Below, one piece after another: positions 56,392 through 64,000 of a stretch of DNA of 64,000 nt (its first letter is position 1; each line of letters starts with the position of its first letter). This DNA is from Shinella sp. H4-D48 (GTDB lineage: Bacteria > Pseudomonadota > Alphaproteobacteria > Rhizobiales > Rhizobiaceae): assembly GCF_022637395.1 (NCBI RefSeq), contig NZ_CP093337.1, positions 2,030,001-2,094,000 of the forward strand, written 5' to 3'. A program made the position numbers and the translations under genes. The notes under the pieces were generated by a model, which was not told where the DNA came from, did no database searches, and was given only the letters and a program-made list of their open reading frames with translations.

Positions 56392-58019
56392 AGCAGATCA
56401 ACGATGTAGGCCGAATCGAAGCGCGAATCGAGCATGCCGTAGGTCGCGCGCCAGCCAGAGGCCAGACGCGTTTCCAGGAAGGCATCGGCAATGCGGCCGG
56501 CACCGGCACGGTAGAGTTCGGCAGCGGCCGCAGCCAGGGCGAGCTGCTCCACCAGCATGCGGGCAGCACCCTCATCCCGCTCGCAGAGCGACAGGGCGGC
56601 ACGCAGAACCTCCACCGTCTTCTTGCCGGCGGGGCCGAGATCACGGGCAAAGCCGGCGAAGAGCAGTTCGAACAGGTCCCTGCCACGGCTTATGACCCGC
56701 ATCAGGTCGAGCGCCATGACGTTACCGGAGCCTTCCCAGATCGCGTTGACCGGAGCCTCGCGATAGTGGCGGGCAATCGGGCGCTCCTCCACATAACCGC
56801 TACCGCCGATGCATTCCATCGCCTCGTAGATGAGCGCGGGCGCGATCTTGCAGCACCAGTATTTCGTGACCGGCGTCATGATGCGGGCATAGGCGGCGTC
56901 GCTCGCGCTGTCGCGCGCCTTGTCGAATGCATCGGCGAGGCGGAAGGAGAGCGCGGTTGCACCGGCGACGTCGAGCGCCATATCGGCCAGCACCCGCGTC
57001 ATGATCGGCTGCGCAACGAGGGGCTTGCCGAAGACCATTCGGCCGCGGGTATGATGCACGGCTTCGGCGAGGGACGCGCGCATGATGCCGGCGGAGGCCA
57101 GCGCGCAATCCAGCCGCGTCAGCGTGACCATGTCGAGAATGGTACCAATGCCCGCATCCGGCTTGCCGAGCAGGAAGCCGAATGTGTCGGAGAACTCCAC
57201 CTCCGACGAGGCATTGGAGCGGTTACCGATCTTGTCCTTGAGGCGCTGGAAGCGAAGGCCGTTGCCGGACCCGTCCTCGAGCAGGCGCGGCACGAGGAAG
57301 CAGCCGACACCCTCGCGGGTCTGGGCCAGCATCACAAAGCCGTCGCTCATGGGTGCCGACATGAACCACTTGTGGCCGTTCAGCCGGTAAATGCCCTCGC
57401 CGACACGCTCGGCGGTCGAGGTGTTGGCGCGCACATCCGTGCCGCCCTGCTTTTCCGTCATGCCCATGCCGATGGTAATGGCGCTCTTCTGCATGGCGGG
57501 CTTGTTGGCGCTGTCATATTTGCGCGACAGGATCTTGCGGCCCCATTCGCGCTGGACCTGCGGCGAGGCCGACAGCGCCGCGACGGAGGCGCTCGTCATG
57601 GTCAGCGGGCAGAGATGCCCGCATTCGAGTTGCGCGGTCAGAAAGAAGCGGGCGGCGCGCGCCTTGTGCGCGATGCCATTCTCGTCCGGAACGTTTTCCC
57701 AGAGCGAAGAATGCAGGCCGGTCGCCATGGACCGGCGCATCAGCGCATGCCAGGCGGGGTGATAGTCCACGACATCGATGCGCTCGCCGCGCGGCCCGTG
57801 CGTGCGCAGTTGCGGAACGCCCTCGTTTGCCATGCGCGCAAGCTCCTGCGCCTCCGGCGAGGTCACATAGCGGCCGATCGCGTCGAACTCGTCGCGAAGG
57901 CTCTTGGGCATGGCGTCCGTGGCGTCGACCAGCAACGGATCGGAACGGTAGGCATTGATGCCCGACCACAGCGGCGGCTGGTTGAGATCGGCAAGTTTCT
58001 GTTCGGTGTCGCGAGTCAT
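56373..58019 (-). CDS. aidB: AidB-like acyl-CoA dehydrogenase family protein
   Basis: The 548-residue product starts [20 protein letters not shown]. It has the AidB N-terminal extension and the segments [30 protein letters not shown] (FAD contact), [15 protein letters not shown] and [17 protein letters not shown]. AidB is an adaptive-response flavoprotein that binds DNA and protects it from alkylation; no Ada gene is near. It is divergent from pyrB and overlaps the AEC gene tail to tail. Confidence 0.9.
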   Translation of the reverse strand: MTRDTEQKLADLNQPPLWSGINAYRSDPLLVDATDAMPKSLRDEFDAIGRYVTSPEAQELARMANEGVPQLRTHGPRGERIDVVDYHPAWHALMRRSMATGLHSSLWENVPDENGIAHKARAARFFLTAQLECGHLCPLTMTSASVAALSASPQVQREWGRKILSRKYDSANKPAMQKSAITIGMGMTEKQGGTDVRANTSTAERVGEGIYRLNGHKWFMSAPMSDGFVMLAQTREGVGCFLVPRLLEDGSGNGLRFQRLKDKIGNRSNASSEVEFSDTFGFLLGKPDAGIGTILDMVTLTRLDCALASAGIMRASLAEAVHHTRGRMVFGKPLVAQPIMTRVLADMALDVAGATALSFRLADAFDKARDSASDAAYARIMTPVTKYWCCKIAPALIYEAMECIGGSGYVEERPIARHYREAPVNAIWEGSGNVMALDLMRVISRGRDLFELLFAGFARDLGPAGKKTVEVLRAALSLCERDEGAARMLVEQLALAAAAAELYRAGAGRIADAFLETRLASGWRATYGMLDSRFDSAYIVDLLYPPAR

Positions 58020-58190
58020 GAGCGGGTTCTATCGCAAGTCGCGACGGGGCGAAACGGGGCCGTGATGCCGCAGATGCGCTTCAGCGCACAAAAGCGTGGG
58101 AATGCACGCCGAGCGGTCCACGCCGCCTTGCCGCGCGGAAACCGACACTTTATAGACCGCGCGTATCCACGACAGTTGAGGCGGAGCCCC

Positions 58191-59132
58191 ATGGACTTCT
58201 TTCCGCATCGCCACCTTCTCGGTATTAAGGGTCTGACGGAGCACGACATCACGTTCCTGCTCGACCGCGCCGACGAGGCAGTGAAAATCTCCCGCCAGCG
58301 GGAGAAGAAAACGTCGGCGCTCCGAGGGCTGACGCAGATCAATCTCTTCTTCGAAGCCTCCACCCGCACGCAATCCTCCTTCGAACTGGCCGGCAAGCGG
58401 CTCGGCGCGGATGTGATGAACATGTCGGTCGGCAATTCCTCGGTGAAGAAGGGCGAAACCCTGATCGATACCGCGATGACGCTGAACGCCATGCATCCGG
58501 ACGTGCTGGTGGTGCGCCATTCTTCCGCCGGTGCCGCGGCCCTTCTGGCGCAAAAGGTCTCCTGCGCCGTCATCAATGCCGGCGACGGCCAGCACGAGCA
58601 TCCGACCCAGGCGCTGCTCGACGCGCTGACCATTCGCCGCGCCCGGGGCAAGCTTTCGCGCATCATCGTCGCCATCTGCGGCGACGTGCTGCATTCGCGT
58701 GTCGCCCGCTCGAATATCCTTCTGCTCAACGCCATGGGCGCGCGGGTGCGCGTGGTGGCGCCGGCAACGCTGCTGCCATCCGGCATCGCGGAGATGGGGG
58801 CCGAGGTCTATCACTCCATGGCGGAGGGCCTGAAGGATGCCGACGTCGTCATGATGCTGCGGCTGCAGCGCGAGCGCATGTCCGGCGCCTTCGTACCCTC
58901 GGTGCGCGAATACTTCCACTATTACGGCCTCGATGCCGAAAAGCTGAAGGCGGCGAAGGAGGATGCGCTTGTCATGCATCCCGGCCCCATGAACCGCGGC
59001 GTGGAAATCGCCTCCGAAATCGCCGACGGCCCGCAGAGCGTGATCGAACAGCAGGTCGAGATGGGTGTCGCCGTGCGCATGGCCGTCATGCAGACGCTCC
59101 TCCTCTCACAGAACCAGGATGTCCGCGCATGA
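58191..59132 (+). CDS. pyrB: Aspartate carbamoyltransferase catalytic subunit
   Basis: The enzyme joins carbamoyl phosphate and aspartate in pyrimidine synthesis. The ATG at 58191 gives 313 residues starting [20 protein letters not shown]; a frame open far upstream is not coding. The phosphate loop [13 protein letters not shown] (Ser57-Thr60), [16 protein letters not shown] and [12 protein letters not shown] are intact. The stop overlaps the next gene as ATGA (59129-59132), so pyrB and the dihydroorotase-like gene are coupled. Confidence 0.97.
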   Translation: MDFFPHRHLLGIKGLTEHDITFLLDRADEAVKISRQREKKTSALRGLTQINLFFEASTRTQSSFELAGKRLGADVMNMSVGNSSVKKGETLIDTAMTLNAMHPDVLVVRHSSAGAAALLAQKVSCAVINAGDGQHEHPTQALLDALTIRRARGKLSRIIVAICGDVLHSRVARSNILLLNAMGARVRVVAPATLLPSGIAEMGAEVYHSMAEGLKDADVVMMLRLQRERMSGAFVPSVREYFHYYGLDAEKLKAAKEDALVMHPGPMNRGVEIASEIADGPQSVIEQQVEMGVAVRMAVMQTLLLSQNQDVRA

Positions 59133-60421
59133 CCCGCACCACCGTCCTGAAAAACCTCCGCATCCTCGACCCGTCCAGCAACCTTGATGAAAACGGCTCG
59201 ATCGTCATCGAGAACGGGCGGATCGCCGCTATCGGCAGTGGCGCGCACAACCAGGGCGCTCCTGAGGGCGCCGAGATTGTAGACGGCCGTGGCGTGATCG
59301 CCGCGCCCGGTCTCGTCGATGCCAGGGTCTTCGTCGGCGAGCCCGGCGCGGAACATCGCGAGACCATCGAATCGGCCTCGCGCGCCGCAGCAGCAGGCGG
59401 CGTCACGACGTTCATCACCATGCCGGACACCGACCCCGTCATCGACGACATCGCGCTGGTCGAATTCGTGCTGAAGAACGCGCGCGACAAGGCGATCGTC
59501 AACATTCATCCGGCCGCCGCGTTGACCAAGGGGCTTGCCGGCGAGGAGATGACGGAGTTCGGCCTGCTCAAAGATGCCGGCGCGGTGGCCTTCACCAATG
59601 GCCGCAACCCCATGCACAATGCTCAGGTGCTGCGCCGCGCCATGACCTATGCACGCGAATTCGGCAGCGTCATCGCGCTCGAAACGCGCGACAAGTATCT
59701 CGGCGCCGGCGGCGTGATGAACGAGGGACTGCTGGCGAGCTGGCTCGGCCTGTCCGGCAGCCCGCGCGAAGCCGAGCTGATCCCGCTCGAGCGTGACCTG
59801 CGCATCGCCGGCCTCACCCGCGGCAAATACCACGCCGCGCAGATTTCCGTGCCGGAATCCGCCGAGGCGGTGAAGACCGCCCGCCAGCGCGGGGCCAACG
59901 TCACCTGCGGGATTTCGATCAACCATCTGACACTCAACGAGAACGACATCGGCGAGTACCGCACGTTCTTCAAGCTGTCGCCGCCGCTGCGCGGCGAAGA
60001 CGATCGCAAGGCCATGGTCGACGCGCTCGCAAGGGGCGACATCGACATCATCGTCTCCTCGCACGATCCGCAGGATGTCGACACCAAGCGCCTGCCCTTC
60101 GCCGACGCGGCGGATGGCGCAATCGGGCTCGAAACCATGCTGGCGGCCGCACTCCGGTTGCATCACAGCGGCGAAGTCCCACTCATGCGGCTCATCGATG
60201 CGCTGTCGACGCGGCCGGCAAAGATCTTTGGCCTCGACGCCGGCACGCTCGCGCCGGGCGCGAAGGCCGATATCGTGCTGATCGACCCGGACGAGCCGTG
60301 GCTTGCCACGAAAGAGACGTTCGTCTCGCGATCGAAGAACACGCCGTTCGAAGATGCCCGCTTTACGGGACGCGCGGTTAGCACCTATGTTGCCGGCAAA
60401 CGGGTGCATTCGCTGGGCTGA
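59129..60421 (+). CDS. pyrX: Dihydroorotase-like PyrC', probably non-catalytic
   Basis: The 430-residue product has the class I dihydroorotase fold, but the metal site is gone. The usual D-x-HVH-x-R is DARVFVG (residues 64-70: both His and the Arg lost); the FSDDG Asp segment is AFTNG; the next His position reads VIALETR; the HIST His reads AAQIS; and TDHAP reads SSHDP. Such inactive partners, called PyrC' or PyrX, stabilise aspartate carbamoyltransferase in Pseudomonas. Translational coupling to pyrB fits that role, so a true dihydroorotase should exist elsewhere in the genome. Confidence 0.85.
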   Translation: MTRTTVLKNLRILDPSSNLDENGSIVIENGRIAAIGSGAHNQGAPEGAEIVDGRGVIAAPGLVDARVFVGEPGAEHRETIESASRAAAAGGVTTFITMPDTDPVIDDIALVEFVLKNARDKAIVNIHPAAALTKGLAGEEMTEFGLLKDAGAVAFTNGRNPMHNAQVLRRAMTYAREFGSVIALETRDKYLGAGGVMNEGLLASWLGLSGSPREAELIPLERDLRIAGLTRGKYHAAQISVPESAEAVKTARQRGANVTCGISINHLTLNENDIGEYRTFFKLSPPLRGEDDRKAMVDALARGDIDIIVSSHDPQDVDTKRLPFADAADGAIGLETMLAAALRLHHSGEVPLMRLIDALSTRPAKIFGLDAGTLAPGAKADIVLIDPDEPWLATKETFVSRSKNTPFEDARFTGRAVSTYVAGKRVHSLG

Positions 60422-60483
60422 AGGGACATCGGCCGCTCGGGAGATTAAGCCCCGAATGCTCTGAACAAAACGGGGGAACAATC

Positions 60484-61098
60484 GTGTCCGACATTTTCAG
60501 CTGGCCGCTCGGTGCATTGCCGACCCTTGCCGCCCTCGCCTTCGGCTATCTGCTGGGGTCGATACCCTTCGGGCTGGTCCTCACCCGCATGGCGGGGCTG
60601 GGCGACGTGCGAAAGATCGGCTCCGGCAATATCGGCGCGACCAACGTGCTGCGCACGGGAAACAAGAAACTTGCCGCCGCGACACTGCTTCTCGATGCTT
60701 TGAAGGGCACGGCCGCGGCCGCCATCGCCTCGCGCTGGGGGATCGAGGCCGGCATTGCCGCGGGCTTCGCCGCCTTCCTCGGCCACCTCTTTCCGGTCTG
60801 GCTCGGCTTCAAGGGCGGAAAGGGCGTTGCGACCTATGTCGGCGTTCTGCTCGGGCTGGTGCCCGTCATGGTCGCGGTGTTCGCCGCCGTCTGGATCGCC
60901 TGCGCCTATATCACCCGCTACTCGTCGCTCTCGGCCCTGGTTGCAACTGCCGTATCTCCGGTTGTATTGTGGTTTCTCGGGTATGAGAAAGTGGCGCTGC
61001 TTTTCCTGGTGCTGACGCTCATCACCTGGTGGAAGCACAGCGCGAATATCAGCCGCCTCATGAGCGGCACGGAAAGCAAGATCGGCAGCAAGGGATAG
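60484..61098 (+). CDS. plsY: Glycerol-3-phosphate acyltransferase PlsY
   Basis: PlsY transfers the acyl group of acyl phosphate to glycerol 3-phosphate, the first step of membrane phospholipid synthesis. The 204-residue product starts at a GTG with GGGGGA upstream. It is multi-spanning, with the three family motifs [25 protein letters not shown] and [18 protein letters not shown]. It follows the PyrC' gene by 62 bases and precedes dprA by two. Confidence 0.96.
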   Translation: MSDIFSWPLGALPTLAALAFGYLLGSIPFGLVLTRMAGLGDVRKIGSGNIGATNVLRTGNKKLAAATLLLDALKGTAAAAIASRWGIEAGIAAGFAAFLGHLFPVWLGFKGGKGVATYVGVLLGLVPVMVAVFAAVWIACAYITRYSSLSALVATAVSPVVLWFLGYEKVALLFLVLTLITWWKHSANISRLMSGTESKIGSKG

Positions 61099-61100
61099 CC

Positions 61101-62252
61101 ATGGACGACCGCAGCGCAAGGACCACGGGAATTGCGCTGACGGAACGACAGAGGATCGCCTGGCTGCGGCTCATCCGTAGCGACAATGTCGGACCAGTCA
61201 CCTTCCGCGACCTGATCAACCACTTCGGCAGCGCCGAGACCGCGCTGGAAATGTTACCGGAGCTCTCCCGGCGCGGTGGTGCATCGCGCAGCATCCGTGT
61301 CGCCAGCCGGGCGGATGCGGAACGCGAAATGGAGATGGCCGAGCGCCATGGCGCAAGCTTCGTCGGCATCGGCGAACCCGACTATCCGCCCCTTCTGCGC
61401 CAGATCGACGGCGCACCGCCGCTGCTGGCCGTCAAGGGCAATCGCAGGGTCATGACGGCGCCGGCCGTCGGCATTGTCGGCGCCCGCAATGCCTCCATTT
61501 CAGGCATGAAGCTCGCCGGCCTGCTGGCGCGGGACATCGGCCGGGCGGGCTATGCCATCGTATCCGGTCTTGCCCGCGGCATCGACACCGCTGCTCATCG
61601 CGCCAGCATCGAGACCGGCACCATCGCGGCCATGGCTGGCGGGCTCGACAAGCCCTACCCGCCCGAAAATATCGGACTGCTCGACGAGCTGACGGCGCGG
61701 GACGGCGTTGCGGTCAGCGAGATGCCCTTCGGATGGGAGCCGCGCGCACGCGACTTTCCGCGCCGCAACCGCCTTATCGCCGGCATGTCGCTTGGCCTCG
61801 TCGTGGTGGAAGCCGCGATGCGCTCCGGCTCGCTGATCACAGCACGCAATGCAGGCGATTTCGGACGGCTGGTCTTCGGCGTGCCCGGCTCGCCCCTCGA
61901 TCCGCGTTGTGAAGGAACCAACGGCCTTTTGAAGGATGGCGCGACGATCACCACGACGGCACAGGACGTGCTGGACGGCCTGCGACCTTTGTGCGAGCCC
62001 GATCTCTTCCAGCCGCACAGCGGAGCCGACGAACCGGACGAGGACATCGCATCCGCCGAGCGGCTGCCGCCGAGCGAAAGCGACCGTGAACGGCTGACGG
62101 AGGCTTTGAGCCCTGTCCCGACCGAGATCGATGAGATCATTCGGTACACCGGCATCACCCCGTCTGCCGCCTATCTCATTCTGCTAGAACTTGACCTTGC
62201 GGGGCGATTGGAACGCCATGTCGATGGGCGCGTCTCGATGACCGCGGACTGA
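61101..62252 (+). CDS. dprA: DNA-processing protein DprA
   Basis: DprA loads RecA on single-stranded DNA taken up in transformation. The start at 61101, two bases after the plsY stop, gives 383 residues. It has an N-terminal SAM-like helical part, the Rossmann core (VGIVGARNASISGMKLAGLL, VSGLARGIDTAAHRASIETG, TIAAMAGGLDKPYP, GSLITARNAGDFGR) and a C-terminal winged helix (PTEIDEIIRYTGITPSAAYL). Plain plsY-dprA-topA order is common in rhizobia. Its last 69 bases overlap the convergent gene at 62184-62438. Confidence 0.95.
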   Translation: MDDRSARTTGIALTERQRIAWLRLIRSDNVGPVTFRDLINHFGSAETALEMLPELSRRGGASRSIRVASRADAEREMEMAERHGASFVGIGEPDYPPLLRQIDGAPPLLAVKGNRRVMTAPAVGIVGARNASISGMKLAGLLARDIGRAGYAIVSGLARGIDTAAHRASIETGTIAAMAGGLDKPYPPENIGLLDELTARDGVAVSEMPFGWEPRARDFPRRNRLIAGMSLGLVVVEAAMRSGSLITARNAGDFGRLVFGVPGSPLDPRCEGTNGLLKDGATITTTAQDVLDGLRPLCEPDLFQPHSGADEPDEDIASAERLPPSESDRERLTEALSPVPTEIDEIIRYTGITPSAAYLILLELDLAGRLERHVDGRVSMTAD

Positions 62253-62438
62253 GAGCGGCCTCACGCCGGACTGGATGTCTCCGGCTTCGACATAGGCCAT
62301 CTCGATCAGGTAGCGCAGCATGTCCGCGCCGTCATTGTTTGCGATGCTGCGCAATTCGCCGAGCATCTGGCGTATATAAGCTATGTTGTCCTCCGCAGTG
62401 CGCGGCGGCATGCTTGGCGTGGCTGTTTTCGGGTTCAT
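62184..62438 (-). CDS. Unrecognised small protein overlapping dprA
   Basis: The ATG at 62436-62438 with GGGGGTG upstream gives 84 residues starting MNPKTATPSMPPRTAEDNIA. The central part (YIRQMLGELRSIANNDGADM, LRYLIEMAYVEAGD) is a helical segment like those in many rhizobial small proteins of unknown role. The C-terminal 23 codons lie antisense to the end of dprA. No family recognised. Confidence 0.7.
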   Translation of the reverse strand: MNPKTATPSMPPRTAEDNIAYIRQMLGELRSIANNDGADMLRYLIEMAYVEAGDIQSGVRPLSVRGHRDAPIDMAFQSPRKVKF

Positions 62439-62690
62439 GGCACCCCCGTTGCATCCGTGACGAATCATCACTTCAGGTTGCAATTCCTGTACCACTCAAA
62501 CGATAATACGATTATTTATAATTGCAATAAATTATTAGTCGACCACTGGTTGTATTGCGTTGTAACCGACTTATTTCAACCCTACCTCTTGACCGGAACG
62601 CTTTCCCTGTTCATGTCGAAACACACTTTGCGGCGCGGGACGCCTTCTTTTTTGCCGCGCGGTCAAGCCGCGGCACCTGGTATCAGAGAA
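62439..62690. promoter_or_regulatory. AT-rich divergent promoter region before topA
   Basis: This stretch, especially 62460-62545, is clearly poorer in GC than its surroundings. It holds a widely spaced inverted repeat TTGCAATT (62478-62485) / AATTGCAA (62520-62527) and, on the plus strand, TTGCAA-N18-GATAAT. It separates topA from the minus-strand small gene. No gene was seen in it. Confidence 0.4.
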
Positions 62691-64000
62691 ATGACGATGA
62701 ATGTTGTAGTTGTGGAATCGCCTTCCAAGGCCAAGACGATCAACAAGTATCTCGGGCCTGGTTACACGGTGCTCGCCTCCTTCGGCCATGTCCGCGACCT
62801 GCCGGCCAAGGACGGTTCCGTGCGGCCGGACGAGGACTTCGAGATGTCCTGGGAAGTCGACACGGCCTCCGCAAAACGCATCAAGGATATCGCCGACGCG
62901 ATGAAGTCCTCCGATGGCCTTATCCTCGCGACCGACCCGGATCGCGAAGGTGAAGCGATCTCCTGGCACGTCCTCGATGTGCTCAACAAGAAGAAGGTGA
63001 TCGGCGACAAGCCGGTGAAGCGCGTGGTTTTCAACGCCATCACCAAGTCGGCCGTGCTGGATGCGATGAAACATCCGCGCGACATCGACATATCGCTTGT
63101 CGATGCCTATCTGGCGCGCCGCGCGCTCGACTATCTCGTCGGCTTCAATCTTTCGCCGGTGCTGTGGCGCAAGCTGCCGGGCGCCCGTTCCGCCGGGCGC
63201 GTGCAGTCGGTGGCGCTTCGCCTCGTCTGCGACCGGGAATCCGAGATCGAGCGCTTCGTCTCGGAAGAGTACTGGAACCTCTCGACCACCCTGAAGACGC
63301 CGCGCGGCGACGAGTTCGAGGCGCGTCTCGTGTCTGCGGAGGGCAAGCGCCTGACGCCGAAGGCCATCGGCAATGCCGAAGAGGCAAACCGCCTGAAAAC
63401 CCTGCTCGACGGCGCGGCCTATCGCGTGGAAAGCGTGGAGGCAAAGCCCACCAAGCGCAATCCCGCCCCGCCTTTCACCACGTCGACCCTTCAGCAGGCC
63501 GCGTCTTCCAAGCTCGGCTTCTCGGCATCACGCACCATGCAGGTGGCACAGAAGCTCTATGAAGGCATCGATATCGGCGGCGAGACCGTCGGTCTCATCA
63601 CCTATATGCGTACCGACGGCGTGCAGATGGCGCCCGAGGCGATCGACGCCGCCCGCCGGGCCGTCGCAAGCCAGTTCGGCGAGCGTTATGTGCCGGAAAA
63701 GCCGCGCCTCTATTCCACCAAGGCGAAGAATGCCCAGGAAGCGCACGAGGCCATTCGCCCGACATCATTCGATCGTACGCCCGACGAGGTGCGCCGTTTC
63801 CTCGATGCGGATCAGCTGAAGCTTTACGATCTCGTCTGGAAGCGCGGCATCGCAAGCCAGATGGCCTCCGCCGAAATCGAGCGTACGACTGTCGAGATCG
63901 AAGCTGACAATGGCGGCCGCAAGGCCGGTGTGCGCGCCACCGGCTCGGTCATCCGCTTCGACGGCTTCATCGCCGCCTATACGGACCAGAAGGAAGACGG
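62691..64000 (+). CDS. topA: DNA topoisomerase I (N-terminal part, cut by window edge)
   Basis: The enzyme relaxes negative supercoils. Reading starts at ATG 62691 (or 62697) and stays open to the window end, 436 codons. The Toprim domain starts VVVESPSKAKTINKYLGPGY and has TDPDREGEAISWH; the active-site Tyr is in GLITYMRTDGVQM. Domains I-III are present; the zinc-finger or C-terminal domains lie beyond the window. It follows dprA on the same strand. Confidence 0.97.
   Translation, partial: MTMNVVVVESPSKAKTINKYLGPGYTVLASFGHVRDLPAKDGSVRPDEDFEMSWEVDTASAKRIKDIADAMKSSDGLILATDPDREGEAISWHVLDVLNKKKVIGDKPVKRVVFNAITKSAVLDAMKHPRDIDISLVDAYLARRALDYLVGFNLSPVLWRKLPGARSAGRVQSVALRLVCDRESEIERFVSEEYWNLSTTLKTPRGDEFEARLVSAEGKRLTPKAIGNAEEANRLKTLLDGAAYRVESVEAKPTKRNPAPPFTTSTLQQAASSKLGFSASRTMQVAQKLYEGIDIGGETVGLITYMRTDGVQMAPEAIDAARRAVASQFGERYVPEKPRLYSTKAKNAQEAHEAIRPTSFDRTPDEVRRFLDADQLKLYDLVWKRGIASQMASAEIERTTVEIEADNGGRKAGVRATGSVIRFDGFIAAYTDQKED

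Noticed and set aside
55524-58190. Upstream open frame continuous with pyrB (more than 880 extra codons)
   Set aside because: It crosses the AEC gene and lies antisense to the AidB-like gene. PyrB of normal length starts at 58191 with a plausible ribosome-binding site.

Overview
The window is a chromosomal segment of an alphaproteobacterium of the order Hyphomicrobiales, most likely family Rhizobiaceae (Rhizobium/Agrobacterium/Ensifer/Shinella group). The evidence is the continuous rpoBC-rpsLG-fusA-tuf-S10 block, RNase E with a large acidic insert in its S1 domain, NDUFA12- and DUF2155-type proteins, promoters of the TTGNNN-N17 rhizobial type, a TTAA-N7-TTAA CtrA-like box and high GC third positions. 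The genus cannot be fixed from the sequence alone. No IS element, prophage, CRISPR array or rRNA operon was seen.

Region 1-8.1 kb (minus strand) is the start of the S10 operon (rpsJ, rplC, rplD, rplW, rplB, rpsS, rplV cut by the window edge) preceded by the str operon (rpsL, rpsG, fusA, tuf). One small plus-strand gene at 8.3-8.6 kb separates it from the rif region at 8.7-23.9 kb: rpoC, rpoB, rplL, rplJ, rplA, rplK, nusG, secE, tRNA-Trp, an unrecognised secreted protein, a second tuf, tRNA-Gly and tRNA-Tyr. This is close to the enterobacterial tyr-gly-tuf-secE-nusG-rplKAJL-rpoBC order. It carries an L10-leader-like RNA before rplJ and strong hairpins at the rplA/rplJ, rplL/rpoB and rpoB/rpoC junctions. 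The two tuf genes differ at only four bases.

Region 24-35 kb holds rlmB, azoR with a divergent LysR regulator, tRNA-Thr, three small unrecognised genes, nadK, a secreted protein, prfB (with the programmed +1 frameshift), mrcA (PBP1A) and a periplasmic N-acetylmuramoyl-L-alanine amidase. Region 35-44.4 kb holds rne, an SDR oxidoreductase, a class I aminotransferase, a DsbA-type oxidoreductase, and the aroQ-accB-accC-aat run (shikimate pathway, acetyl-CoA carboxylase, N-end rule).

Region 44.4-53.9 kb starts with a candidate interspersed repeat, followed by DUF2155, NDUFA12, gatB with an overlapping GNAT gene, a DUF1294 membrane protein, an Rrf2 regulator with a CPYC flavin reductase, a YjhX-type toxin homologue, a GNAT protein, and gatC-GNAT-gatA. 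Together gatA, gatB and gatC supply the amidotransferase for Gln/Asn-tRNA. Region 54-64 kb holds a PhnA-domain protein, ruvX, two small membrane proteins, an AEC transporter, an AidB-like acyl-CoA dehydrogenase, pyrB with a dihydroorotase-like gene that has lost its metal ligands, plsY, dprA, a small unknown gene and the 5' part of topA.

Most of the window is conserved housekeeping DNA. The points most worth a second look are the YjhX homologue with its cluster of inverted repeats, the apparently leaderless Rrf2/reductase pair with an operator-like palindrome, the inactive-looking PyrC next to PyrB, the CtrA-like box before two small membrane genes, and the unrecognised secreted protein beside tuf.
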